Below, piece by piece: positions 52,155-61,584 of a stretch of DNA of 64,000 nucleotides (position 1 is its first letter; each line of letters starts with the position of its first letter). Origin of the DNA: Helicobacter sp. (GTDB lineage: Bacteria > Campylobacterota > Campylobacteria > Campylobacterales > Helicobacteraceae); the NCBI RefSeq assembly GCF_014799995.1, contig NZ_JAAVGY010000006.1, forward strand, positions 11,609 to 75,608, read 5' to 3'. The position numbers and the translations under genes are program-made. Under the pieces are notes generated by a model, which was not told where the DNA came from, did no database searches, and saw only the letters and a list, made by a program, of their open reading frames with translations.

Positions 52155-54215
52155 ATGTCTTGGAAAAATCTATCACTTGGCAAAAAGTTTTTGTTGCAGC
52201 AAATCGCAGTGTTTATCACGATTCTGATTCCTTTTATGGTGTTTATTGATTCCATAATGACTTCTCACACAAACAAGCAACTTGAACTAAGGCTAAGCCA
52301 GATTGAACACATTGTAAATGAAAATTTCCAATTCTTTACGAATCAAATGCTAGAAGAGGCAAACAAGTCTTTCAATCTCCTTGAAACAATCTTGCGACGG
52401 TATAAAGGAGAAAGAATCGCCAACTCCTATGTGCGTCAAGATTCTGTTGTTATAGCGGGCAAATCTGTCCCCAATCTCTACTACAACGGAAATGACTTAT
52501 CGCAAGCGACCGATATAACAGATTATTTTACGAATCTCACTTCCAATGTTGCGACCATTTTTGTCAAAGACAATGAGGGAGATTTCACACGACTTGCAAC
52601 TTCCCTTAGAGACCTTGAAGGGAATCGCGTGCTAGGCACACAACTTGGCAAATCTCACCCTGCGTTTGAAAAACTTAACCAAAAGCAAACTTTTGTAGGT
52701 AGAATTAAACTTTTTGGTAAAAATTATATGAGTATTTATGCGCCTATTGTAGATGAGAAAGATTCTGTGATTGGCGCACTTTTTGTCGCTCACGATTTAA
52801 CTGATGTTTATAAAGGAATCCAAGAGACTTTGAGCAAAATCGTCATAGGCGAACACGGAAAAATCATTATGATTGACCCCAAATACGATGAATTTATTTT
52901 AGGCGCACCAAGCCAAGTTAAACCAAGCACATTAGAGAGATTCAAGGATTTGCCTAAAGGAGGATTCATAGATTATACTCACAACAACGAAGAGTGGCGA
53001 ACTTATAGCGGATATAATCCCAACTTTGAAATCTATATCCTTACAGAAACTTTACTCAAGGATTTCAAACAAGCCAATCACTTCATAGAGCGCATTATTC
53101 TTATCGGTGTCCTTTCAATGCTTGTGATTATTTTAGTCATTTCTCTTATTGCAATTAGATATGGAATCCTTAATAGACTGCAAATGCTCACTCAAACAAT
53201 TCTCAATTTCTTAGATTATATTAACCACGAAAACGACCAAATGCCTCCGCTTTGCAATAGTAAAAATCGTGATGAGATAGGGCAAATCGCCAATAAGCTA
53301 GACAAATCTATGCAGCGTATTGAAACAGGTATCAAACAAGACAATGAAGCAATTGAAGATTCTATTTTAGTAGCAGAAAGCATTAAGCGAGGCTATTTGA
53401 ATCACAAAATCACCAAAGAACCCTATGACCCGAGCCTTGTAGTGCTAAAAAATGTCATCAATGACGCCCTTACTCAAATTGCGGCAATGGTAGGAAGCGG
53501 TATTGAATTGCTCAAAACCTATGCGCAAGAGGATTTTAGAGAAAAATGTGAAATTGCCAATATTGAGGGAGATATTTTAAGCCTTTATGAATCCATTAAT
53601 CTTTTGAGAAAAAACTCTGTTTCTACGATACAAAAACGTATCAAAACAGCACAAAGTCTAGTGGGAATCTCAAACGACATTACACAATCCGTAGATGAAC
53701 TCCAACAAGGCGCAACAGGACAAGCAACGAGTATCAATCAAACAGCAAGCTCTATTGAGCAGATTAATGCAACGATTCAAAATGTCAGCGATAAGACCGC
53801 AGAGGTTACAAGACAAGCAGAAGATATTAAAAACATTGTAGGTGTGATTAAAGACATTGCAGACCAAACCAACCTCCTTGCTTTAAATGCTGCCATTGAA
53901 GCTGCAAGAGCAGGAGAACACGGAAGAGGATTCGCAGTCGTCGCTGATGAAGTGCGCAAGCTTGCGGAGAGAACCACTAAATCTTTGAGTGAGATTGACG
54001 CAAATACCAACATTCTTGCGCAATCTATCAGCGATGTTTCTAGCTCCATTAAAGAACAAGCCGCAGATATTTTGCATATTAATGAGGCAATTAGCGAATT
54101 AGAACACGTAACGAAATCCAATGTCCATATCGCAAACCATTCGCAAGAAATCAGCCAAACACTAAGCTCCCTTTCTAGTGCGATTGTTGAAGATATTAAG
54201 AATAAAAAATATTAA
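52155..54215 (+). CDS. Methyl-accepting chemotaxis protein with Cache-type sensor
   Basis: A 686-residue transmembrane chemoreceptor. Helix 1 is near residues 15-33. A periplasmic Cache (sCache/Cache_3-like) domain of about 270 residues follows, with SLRDLEGNRVLGTQLG and VDEKDSVIGALFVAHDL. Helix 2 (IILIGVLSMLVIILVISLIAI) is near 313-333. HAMP-like and coiled-coil regions lead to the signalling hairpin DIADQTNLLALNAAIEAARAG. It ends without the CheR-binding pentapeptide. The ligand is unknown; Cache sensors bind small molecules such as amino or organic acids. A hairpin follows its stop codon. Confidence 0.93.
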   Translation: MSWKNLSLGKKFLLQQIAVFITILIPFMVFIDSIMTSHTNKQLELRLSQIEHIVNENFQFFTNQMLEEANKSFNLLETILRRYKGERIANSYVRQDSVVIAGKSVPNLYYNGNDLSQATDITDYFTNLTSNVATIFVKDNEGDFTRLATSLRDLEGNRVLGTQLGKSHPAFEKLNQKQTFVGRIKLFGKNYMSIYAPIVDEKDSVIGALFVAHDLTDVYKGIQETLSKIVIGEHGKIIMIDPKYDEFILGAPSQVKPSTLERFKDLPKGGFIDYTHNNEEWRTYSGYNPNFEIYILTETLLKDFKQANHFIERIILIGVLSMLVIILVISLIAIRYGILNRLQMLTQTILNFLDYINHENDQMPPLCNSKNRDEIGQIANKLDKSMQRIETGIKQDNEAIEDSILVAESIKRGYLNHKITKEPYDPSLVVLKNVINDALTQIAAMVGSGIELLKTYAQEDFREKCEIANIEGDILSLYESINLLRKNSVSTIQKRIKTAQSLVGISNDITQSVDELQQGATGQATSINQTASSIEQINATIQNVSDKTAEVTRQAEDIKNIVGVIKDIADQTNLLALNAAIEAARAGEHGRGFAVVADEVRKLAERTTKSLSEIDANTNILAQSISDVSSSIKEQAADILHINEAISELEHVTKSNVHIANHSQEISQTLSSLSSAIVEDIKNKKY

Positions 54216-54225
54216 AATGACAGAA

Positions 54226-54244
54226 AGAATCCCTCTGGGATTCT
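54226..54244 (+). terminator. Hairpin after the chemoreceptor gene
   Basis: AGAATCCC and GGGATTCT form a perfect 8-bp stem with a 3-base loop, 11 bases after the stop codon. No T tract follows, so termination strength is uncertain. Confidence 0.5.
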
Positions 54245-54354
54245 ATACTACCAAACAATCCCAAATCTCCAAAAAAGAAATTTATAAAAATTTTAGAATT
54301 TTATGCTAAGATTAATCAAGAATTTTTGCTTGACAATAAGACAAAGGCGCAGAA

Positions 54355-55353
54355 GTGAAAAGTAGTATTTTTGAATTAGTGGAAAATTGGACAAACAACG
54401 AAGTAGCGGCGATTTCAGATGCTATTGAATTGATAGAATATGCAGACAAACTAGGCTTTGATGAAGCGTGGATTGGGGAACACCATTTCAATAGTTTTAC
54501 CCTCTGTCCCGCTACTCTCACACTCATCAGCTACGCACTTGCACGCACGCAGAATATTAAAGTAGGCAGTGCGGCTATTTTGCTCCCACATTACCACCCC
54601 ATTCAATTATCAGAAGAAATTGCGACATTAGATTTATTAAGCAGTGGGCGATTCCTCTTTGGCTTTGCGCGCGGGGCATTTCCAATCTTTGACATTACAA
54701 TGGGAAATAATCCTCAAAACAATCGCAAAATTATGTTAGAAAATGCAAGAATCGTGCATAATCTACTCTTCAAAGAGCAAGTCTCCCACGAGGGAGAATT
54801 TTTTGATGTCAATAATGTCAGCATTCGCCCCCACCCCAAAGGCTTGATTCCTTTCTATGTCGCAAGTAATCACGATGAAACGCTCAAGATTTCGGCTCAA
54901 AGTGGCTATCACTTCTTAGGTTCGCTCACTCTTGATGCAAAACGAGCGAAAGAAATCTATGACATTTTTGAACAAAATGGCGCAAAAGACCTAGAGTTTG
55001 TGCTAACGCGCGCAATTTATATTGATGAAGACCGCAGTGTCGCACAAGAAAAGGCGCACATAGGAGTGGATATTTTTACCCAATGTATGTTACGCGCTAG
55101 TGAATCCAATCCAACCTTTGAAGCAATCATCAAAGCAAGTGATTATGAAGAATTTAGAGCGGAGTTTTTTAACAAAGACAAAATCATAGATTGTATGATT
55201 GTCGGCACTCCTGAAGACTGCGTAGAGCAAATTTTAGAATTGCGCGAGCAAATCCAATTCAACACACTTTCCTTGAAGCTTCTTTCCTCCAAGCTCCAAG
55301 ATTCTAAAAATATCCTTAAACTCTACAAAGAACGTGTTGCCCCTCATCTATAA
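54355..55353 (+). CDS. LLM-class (luciferase-like) flavin-dependent oxidoreductase
   Basis: A 332-residue protein starting at GTG 54355 with AAAGGCG upstream. The bacterial luciferase-like TIM barrel shows DKLGFDEAWIGEHHFNSF near residue 32, VGSAAILLPHYHPIQLSEEIATLDLLSSGRFLFGFARG and the late MIVGTPEDCVEQI. Members use FMNH2 and oxygen to oxidise substrates or act as flavin reductase partners. The substrate is unknown. It overlaps the mutY start by one base, so the two are co-translated. Confidence 0.88.
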   Translation: MKSSIFELVENWTNNEVAAISDAIELIEYADKLGFDEAWIGEHHFNSFTLCPATLTLISYALARTQNIKVGSAAILLPHYHPIQLSEEIATLDLLSSGRFLFGFARGAFPIFDITMGNNPQNNRKIMLENARIVHNLLFKEQVSHEGEFFDVNNVSIRPHPKGLIPFYVASNHDETLKISAQSGYHFLGSLTLDAKRAKEIYDIFEQNGAKDLEFVLTRAIYIDEDRSVAQEKAHIGVDIFTQCMLRASESNPTFEAIIKASDYEEFRAEFFNKDKIIDCMIVGTPEDCVEQILELREQIQFNTLSLKLLSSKLQDSKNILKLYKERVAPHL

Positions 55354-56426
55354 TGGATTCCAATCTAACCGAGCTCAAAAACGCCCAAGAAGCACTTTTG
55401 AGTTGGTATGCTCATTATGGACGTCATCATTTGCCTTGGCGTGATAAACACGTTCCGCACCGCGCCTATCGTGTATTAGTTAGTGAAATAATGCTCCAGC
55501 AGACGCAAGTTAAAGCGGTATTGGAACGTTTTTATTTCCCTTTTTTAGAACATTTCCCAAATCTCCAAGCCCTAAGCCAAGCGAAAATCTCCGAAGTGCT
55601 ACACCTTTGGCAAGGGCTTGGATATTACTCGCGCGCAAGGAATCTCCACAAGCTCGCACAAATCTGCACAGAATCCCAAACGAAACAAGATTCCAAACAC
55701 TATTCAAAAGAAACAAGCGATGCCCTACCCCAAGACATCAAACTTCTGCGTAAGCTTCCCGGAATCGGAGCTTACACCGCAGGGGCGATTGCTTGCTTTG
55801 GCTATGATTTGCCTGTTAGCTTTGTGGATTCCAATATCAAACGCATTCTTTTGCGGCTCTTTGCCTTGCGCTCTGCTACTCCCTCCCTTTTGGAATCCAA
55901 AGCCAAGCTGATTTTAAACTCTAAAGACCCTTTCAATCATAATCAGGCATTACTAGATTTAGGCGCGCTAATCTGTCTGCCAAAATCTCCCAAATGTGAA
56001 GTCTGTCCCCTTAATCCCTTTTGTCTAGGCAAGCAAAATTGGCAAAACTTCACACAAAGCAAATCCACACGCATTATTAAAAAACCCTTGTATTTTGGAA
56101 TCTTTATTCAAGATTCCAAAGTCGCACTTTTCCAAAGCAAAGACAAATTATATTTTGGACTTTATAATTTTCCACAGATTCCGCCACAGATGATTAACGC
56201 AAGCCAAAAACTTGGAAACTTAAAACATTCTTACACGAAATATCGGCTAGATATTTCTCTTTTTCTTTGCCCTTTAGAAAATTTAGAAAAGCTTTTAAAA
56301 AGTAATTTTTCTACTGCTTTTAGAGGCTCACTAGAGTTTTTTACGCGCGATTCTTTAGAATCTCTACCCTTATCCTCTTTGAGTTTGAAAATCCTAAAAT
56401 TTTTGCACACAAAAGGCTTGTTTTAA
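55353..56426 (+). CDS. mutY: A/G-specific adenine glycosylase MutY
   Basis: A 357-residue base-excision enzyme removing A opposite 8-oxoG. The HhH-GPD domain shows PWRDKHVPHRAYRVLVSEIMLQQTQV (catalytic Glu in VSEIM), LWQGLGYYSRARNL, LPGIGAYTAGAI and the catalytic Asp in FVDSNI. The iron-sulfur loop is Cys208-x6-Cys215-x2-Cys218-x5-Cys224. A short NUDIX-like C-terminal domain is present. Oxidative-damage repair fits a microaerobe. ATG 55353 shares a base with the preceding stop. Confidence 0.94.
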   Translation: MDSNLTELKNAQEALLSWYAHYGRHHLPWRDKHVPHRAYRVLVSEIMLQQTQVKAVLERFYFPFLEHFPNLQALSQAKISEVLHLWQGLGYYSRARNLHKLAQICTESQTKQDSKHYSKETSDALPQDIKLLRKLPGIGAYTAGAIACFGYDLPVSFVDSNIKRILLRLFALRSATPSLLESKAKLILNSKDPFNHNQALLDLGALICLPKSPKCEVCPLNPFCLGKQNWQNFTQSKSTRIIKKPLYFGIFIQDSKVALFQSKDKLYFGLYNFPQIPPQMINASQKLGNLKHSYTKYRLDISLFLCPLENLEKLLKSNFSTAFRGSLEFFTRDSLESLPLSSLSLKILKFLHTKGLF

Positions 56427-56470
56427 TAGAAATTTGCTAACATTTTATAAATTTAAGATAAGGAATCCCT

Positions 56471-56956
56471 ATGCCACTTTTAGATAGTTTTAAAGTCAAT
56501 CACGAAATTATGCCAGCCCCTGCAGTGCGTCTTGGAAAAGTAATGCACACGCCCAAAGGCGATGCAATCTGCGTTTTTGATTTGCGCTTTTGTAAGCCCA
56601 ATGTTGAAATCTTAAGCGAAAAAGGAATCCACACGCTAGAGCACCTCTTCGCAGGCTTTATGCGTGAGCATTTAAATAGTGATACGGTAGAAATCATTGA
56701 CATTTCCCCTATGGGCTGTCGCACGGGATTCTATATGAGTTTGATTGGCAAACCTACTCCGCAAGCCGTGCGTGAGGCGTGGGAGAAGAGTATGCAAGAC
56801 ATTCTTAAAGTAAGCGAAATCCCCGAAGCCAACTCATTGCAGTGTGGTACTTACAAAATGCACTCCCTTGAAGAAGCTAAAGAAATCGCTAAAAACACAT
56901 TAGCCAAAGGAATTGGCATTATGGATAATGAAGCACTCAAACTCAATCTCCAATGA
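56471..56956 (+). CDS. luxS: S-ribosylhomocysteine lyase LuxS
   Basis: A 161-residue iron enzyme that splits S-ribosylhomocysteine into homocysteine and DPD, the precursor of autoinducer-2. Metal ligands His54 and His58 (HTLEH, with Glu57) and Cys125 (QCGTY) are present, as is catalytic Cys83 (MGCRTGF). Length is canonical. AAGGAA precedes the ATG. The last 4 bases overlap ligA. Confidence 0.96.
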   Translation: MPLLDSFKVNHEIMPAPAVRLGKVMHTPKGDAICVFDLRFCKPNVEILSEKGIHTLEHLFAGFMREHLNSDTVEIIDISPMGCRTGFYMSLIGKPTPQAVREAWEKSMQDILKVSEIPEANSLQCGTYKMHSLEEAKEIAKNTLAKGIGIMDNEALKLNLQ

Positions 56957-58950
56957 CTTTAGAAAATTATTTACAAGCGGTAGAATGCCTTAATTTATGG
57001 GCAAAACATTATTATGTCTTAGACGACCCTATTGCGAGCGATGAAGAATACGACACGCTCTACCGCCAAATCCAAGCTTACGAGCTGCAAAACCCTCAAA
57101 ACATTGCGCCCGATTCTCCAACGCAACGCGTAGGGGACAAGGTGCTAGAGTCCTTTAGCAAATCTACCCATATCCAAAGAATGTGGAGCTTAGAAGATGT
57201 TTTCAATCCACAAGAATTGCAAGAGTGGATAGAACGCGTCTTGCGCGCAGTCAATCAGGATTCTTTGCCATTTTTTATTAGCCCTAAATTTGATGGCGCA
57301 AGCTTAAATCTCCTCTATGAAAACGGAATCCTTATCAGTGCGGCGACAAGAGGCGATGCTTTTGTGGGTGAAAATGTAACACAAAATGCACGCACGATTC
57401 CAAGCATTCCTCTTAAAATCGCCTACAAAGGACGCATTGAGATTCGCGGGGAATGCGTCATTTCCAAAGGAGACTTTGAAAAGTTAAACCAAGAACGTTT
57501 GCAAAAGGGAGAAAATCTCTTCGCCAATCCACGCAATGCAGCCGCTGGAAGCTTGCGCCAACTAGATTCTAAAATCACCGCAAAACGCAAGTTACAATTC
57601 ATCGCTTGGGGAGTGGGTGCTTGTGATTTGGCAGACTTTATGAAATTTGCCCTCGCAAACGAATCTAGCCAATCTAAAGACAGCTTTTTTGCGCTAATGG
57701 AGCAAATCTATGCTTTAGGATTCCAAAAGTCCCCATTCATAGAGTATTGCAACGATTTAAAGAGCATTCAAAACGCCTATACACACTTGATTTCTGTGCG
57801 TGATTCTTATCCTATTATGCTTGATGGAATGGTTATTCGCGTGGATTCTATCGCGCTGCAAGATAAGCTTGGATTCACGATTAAAGCCCCTCGTTTCGCC
57901 TGCGCATATAAATTTCCTGCAATTGAAAAAAAAGCCAAACTGCTTGGAATCACTCTGCAAGTGGGGAGAACCGGCGTCATTACCCCTGTTGCAGAGCTTG
58001 AGCCAATTTTCATTGAGGGGGCAAAAGTCAGTCGGGCAACCTTGCATAACTTTGATGAAATCGCTAGAAAAGACATTCAAATCAATGACTTTGTGATTCT
58101 CATTCGGAGCGGTGATGTGATTCCAAAAATCATCAAATCTCTACCCACTTTGCGCAATGGCACGCAATTCCTTTATCAAATCCCAACGCAATGCCCAATC
58201 TGCAAAAGTGAATTACTAATTGAAGAAAAACTCATCAAATGCCAGAATCTCAATTGTGAAGCCCGCGTAAAAAACTCTATTATCCATTTTGCAAGCAAAA
58301 AGGCACTCAATATTGACGGCTTGGGAGAAAAGATTGTAGAAACACTCTTTGACACAGGTAAGATTCGCTCCATAGAAGACTTATTCTATTTGCGCGCAGA
58401 GGATTTAGCGGATTTGGAGGGCTTTAAAGACAAAAAAATCAGCAATCTACTTCAAGCAATCAATGCGACACGTGGGGTGGAACTATGGAGATTCATTAAC
58501 GCACTCGGGATTGAACATATCGGCGAGGGAGCAAGCAAAAAGCTCGCTAATGCCTTTGGATTGGAGTTTTACCAAAAATCCTATCAGGATTTTATCACAC
58601 TTGATGGATTTGGAGCGGAAATGGCGGCTTCCTTAAGCGAATTTTACAAAGTCAATCTCCAACGTCTCTTGCGACTTTTAGAATTGATTGCTCCTGTCTG
58701 CACAACGCAAGGATTGGCACAAAATTCTCAAATCAAGGGCAAAACCTTTGTCATCACGGGCACACTCTCTAAAGCGCGTGAGGAATACCAAGAACTTTTA
58801 GAATCCCTAGGTGCAAAAGTTAGTGGGAGCGTCTCTAAAAAAACAGATTTTTTACTCTGCGGTGAAAACGCAGGCTCTAAACTCATAAAGGCGCAAGAAT
58901 TGGGTGTCAAGGTTTTAAGCGAGGAAGAGCTTAACGCAATGCTTGGATAA
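56953..58950 (+). CDS. ligA: NAD-dependent DNA ligase
   Basis: A 665-residue essential ligase. It shows an N-terminal NMN-binding Ia region (YYVLDDPIASDEEYDTL), the adenylated Lys112 in KFDGAS, the OB fold near 310-395 (LQVGRTGVITPVAELEP), a zinc finger CPIC...CQNLNC near 405-430, HhH repeats and a C-terminal BRCT domain from about 592 (GKTFVITGTLSKAREEYQ). It seals replication and repair nicks. ATG 56953 overlaps luxS by 4 bases. Confidence 0.96.
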   Translation: MTLENYLQAVECLNLWAKHYYVLDDPIASDEEYDTLYRQIQAYELQNPQNIAPDSPTQRVGDKVLESFSKSTHIQRMWSLEDVFNPQELQEWIERVLRAVNQDSLPFFISPKFDGASLNLLYENGILISAATRGDAFVGENVTQNARTIPSIPLKIAYKGRIEIRGECVISKGDFEKLNQERLQKGENLFANPRNAAAGSLRQLDSKITAKRKLQFIAWGVGACDLADFMKFALANESSQSKDSFFALMEQIYALGFQKSPFIEYCNDLKSIQNAYTHLISVRDSYPIMLDGMVIRVDSIALQDKLGFTIKAPRFACAYKFPAIEKKAKLLGITLQVGRTGVITPVAELEPIFIEGAKVSRATLHNFDEIARKDIQINDFVILIRSGDVIPKIIKSLPTLRNGTQFLYQIPTQCPICKSELLIEEKLIKCQNLNCEARVKNSIIHFASKKALNIDGLGEKIVETLFDTGKIRSIEDLFYLRAEDLADLEGFKDKKISNLLQAINATRGVELWRFINALGIEHIGEGASKKLANAFGLEFYQKSYQDFITLDGFGAEMAASLSEFYKVNLQRLLRLLELIAPVCTTQGLAQNSQIKGKTFVITGTLSKAREEYQELLESLGAKVSGSVSKKTDFLLCGENAGSKLIKAQELGVKVLSEEELNAMLG

Positions 58951-59499
58951 AGATTATCCTGCGTCTGCAAGCGTTTTAGTTTGTCACTAGATCATCATTG
59001 CAAAGCTTTGTCCGAAGTCGTGGCAATCCATAATTTAGAAATGCAAAAACTTTTACAATAGAATCCCCAAAGTTAAAAGCGAGATTTTGGATTATAGATT
59101 GCCACGAGGCTAACACCTCTCGCAATGACGAGTATAGTAATGCGCAATATATGTAAGATTATAGATTGCTTCGCTTTGCTCGCAATGACGAGGAATCAAT
59201 GTGTCTGTTACTTTGTTATTGCGAAGCCTCGTTAGAGGCTGTGGCAATCCATAATAATGCACTTTATAAGGAATCAAATAATGGGATTTTAAAATTCAAA
59301 GGCGAAACTTTAGATATGTAGCAAAATAACAAATATGCAAAATAGATCGCCACGATTCCATTTGTAGAATCTCGTAAGAGGAGAGGCTACTCCTTGCATT
59401 GTTGAACGCAGTAGGGCAATCCGTAATCTAGCATACTTGCGCTTCTTACAATAATGCGCAAATGTTATCTTGCAAAGATTTGCAAGATTATTTTATGGG
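58951..59499. repeat. Large cluster of intergenic palindromic repeats
   Basis: This 549-base gap between convergent ligA and cetA contains about six copies in both orientations. Inner stems include GAGG/CCTC (59106-59119), AGCCTC/GAGGCT (59225-59240) and GATTC/GAATC (about 59353-59370). The second module is at 59059-59092 (CAATAGAATCCCC, AAAAGCGAGATTTTGG), running into ATTATAGATTGCCACG. A more degenerate one is at 59279-59312. No gene is seen. Confidence 0.8.
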
Positions 59500-60876
59500 C
59501 TAATGCTCCTCTAAAAGCACAATGGTTTGTTTGGAAGATTCTTCAATCTCTTCAAATGTTTTTACAATTGCTTCGGCGTTTTCTTTTGTCAGTGGTTCTT
59601 TGAGTTTCTCTAATGCTTGATTGGTGTTTGCCAACAAAGCCATTTTGGTGCGATTGAGGCTTGCAATATCTAAATTTCCGATTTGATGAATGGATTTTTC
59701 ATCGTCTAAATACTTGGAGATTGGATTGATTTCGTTGAAATTACAAGTTTCTTTCTTGAGATTGAAACTCAAATAAAGATTAGATTTATACACAATGTGT
59801 TCTAGTTTGGAAACACTTAGGAGCAATTTGCTAGAGAGTTTATTGAATACTTCTTGAAGCGTGGCTGTGGTGTGCTCCATATTGCTAAAAATGTCATTAA
59901 AGTCATTGATAGATTTGTGTGTAGAGCTAGCAAATTCAGAGATTTTGCTAAAATTATCTTGAATCCCTGCAATTTCTTGCTGCATTGTTTGCACGACAAT
60001 AGAAATGTCATTGGTTGCTTTCTGTGTTTTTTCGGCTAGTTTGCGCACTTCATCGGCAACGACTGCGAATCCTCTCCCGTGTTCTCCAGCTCTTGCGGCT
60101 TCAATGCTTGCATTGAGTGCAAGCAAGTTTGTTTGATTAGCAATATCCGCAATGATTTCTACCACAGAATTAATATCTTTAGACTTTTGTGTGAAGCTTT
60201 CTATTGTGGCGAGGTTATCATTAATAATGTCCATTAGCCTATCAATGGATTCCGTGATAGACATCACATCTTGTTGAGAGTTTTTAGCCGAAGTTGTGAT
60301 ATTGGTAACATTTTCATTCACGATTCCCATATGGCGCATATCGCCGTCCAAATCAGAGGAAATCTTGGTGAGATTTTCATTTTGACTACCCAAGCTCATA
60401 TCCATTAAGGATTTGGCAAGTGCGTTGGAAATGTTGTCTTTTGCGTTTTCTTTAATTAGTAAAAGTGCGTGGTTAATCCCATTGATATTTTGGATAAACG
60501 CTCCTTTGAGCCCTTGTGGGAATGCCAAGCGGAAATAATTACCCTCCTGCGAGCATTTAATCGCTGTGGAAATCTCACGCATAAAGGCTTCTAAGTTATC
60601 CGCGACATTGTTTAGGGTAATGGCAATGGTGCAAAGGTCTAAATCTCCCTCAACCCTTAAAACACGCGCTTCAAATTGTCCCTGTTGATAAAGTCGTGAG
60701 ACTTTTAAAATTTTTTGAATCAACTCTTCACGTTTTCTAAATTTGATAAAAGCCAAAAGAAAAATCACACAAAGTAATGCGAAAAAAGCAAGATTAATGC
60801 TTAAGCCTTTCAAAATAATTTCTACAATAAACCCAAGCAAACCAAGCCCGATTCCACTAAGCAAAAAGATTTTCAT
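59500..60876 (-). CDS. cetA: CetA-type energy-taxis transducer
   Basis: A 458-residue membrane-bound chemotaxis transducer without a periplasmic sensor. Two adjacent helices (residues 4-22 and 27-45) form a hairpin. A HAMP-like region (LYQQGQFEARVLRVEGDLD) follows, then the MCP signalling domain with DIANQTNLLALNASIEAARAG. The C-terminal tail is charged. In Campylobacter jejuni CetA (459 residues) pairs with the PAS protein CetB to sense redox state. Here the PAS gene lies directly upstream with a 4-base overlap, so the pair is conserved. Confidence 0.9.
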   Translation of the reverse strand: MKIFLLSGIGLGLLGFIVEIILKGLSINLAFFALLCVIFLLAFIKFRKREELIQKILKVSRLYQQGQFEARVLRVEGDLDLCTIAITLNNVADNLEAFMREISTAIKCSQEGNYFRLAFPQGLKGAFIQNINGINHALLLIKENAKDNISNALAKSLMDMSLGSQNENLTKISSDLDGDMRHMGIVNENVTNITTSAKNSQQDVMSITESIDRLMDIINDNLATIESFTQKSKDINSVVEIIADIANQTNLLALNASIEAARAGEHGRGFAVVADEVRKLAEKTQKATNDISIVVQTMQQEIAGIQDNFSKISEFASSTHKSINDFNDIFSNMEHTTATLQEVFNKLSSKLLLSVSKLEHIVYKSNLYLSFNLKKETCNFNEINPISKYLDDEKSIHQIGNLDIASLNRTKMALLANTNQALEKLKEPLTKENAEAIVKTFEEIEESSKQTIVLLEEH

Positions 60877-61418
60877 CGGTAGCCCCCAACTTTTCCTTCG
60901 TTTTGTAGGTTAATCATTAATTCGTCCCAAGAAATTTTGTTTTGCTCTAGGAAGTTGAGAACAAATTGCACTCCTTCCTCCATTCCTCTATCTCCTTTGC
61001 CTTTTTCAATTTCTAGGAGTGTTTGGTAAATGCCTGTTAGCGTTTCTACTCCCTTTTTACTAGGGCGTCTGCGCACGGAGTAGTAGCTAATCACTTTGCC
61101 ATTTTCATCATAAGAAGGGGTAATATTGGCAAAAACCCAATAGGTTTGATTGGTTTTGTTCAGATTCATAACAAAGGCAAAAAATTCGTGTTTTTGTGCC
61201 AAAAAATCCCACAATAGTTTAAAGGCGCAACGAGGCATTAAAGGGTGGCGAATAAGATTGTGTGGCTTGTGTAAAAATTCTTTTTCACTAAAGCCGCTAA
61301 AGGCTACGAAGTCTTGATTGCCATAAGTGATTCTGCCTTGCAAATCAGTTTTGGAAGTAATGAGAGTGTCATCTTTGAGGAATATTTCATTTTTCAAATC
61401 AAAAGGGCGAGTTTTCAT
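60873..61418 (-). CDS. cetB: CetB-type PAS-domain redox sensor
   Basis: A 181-residue cytoplasmic protein with one PAS domain like that of Aer. It has LITSKTDLQGRITYGNQDFVAFSG near residue 20, LIRHPLMPRCAFKLLWDFL, and YWVFANITPSYDENGKVISYYSVRRRPS. Aer-type PAS domains bind FAD and report redox state; together with CetA this makes a split Aer. The ATG directly follows AAAGGA, with another AAAGG seven bases upstream that is better spaced. It is the first gene of the cetBA pair. Confidence 0.9.
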   Translation of the reverse strand: MKTRPFDLKNEIFLKDDTLITSKTDLQGRITYGNQDFVAFSGFSEKEFLHKPHNLIRHPLMPRCAFKLLWDFLAQKHEFFAFVMNLNKTNQTYWVFANITPSYDENGKVISYYSVRRRPSKKGVETLTGIYQTLLEIEKGKGDRGMEEGVQFVLNFLEQNKISWDELMINLQNEGKVGGYR

Positions 61419-61584
61419 TCCTTTGCCTTTCTAATTATAAGAATTGCTATAATTATAAGGTTTCAATAATAAAAGTTAAATTAAATTTTATTTTATGTTT
61501 TTTAAAGAGAATCTCTATAAATATGCCAAATTTCAAGCAATTTTTGTATAATTTTATGAATTAAAAGTGATAGGAAGTTAGGAA

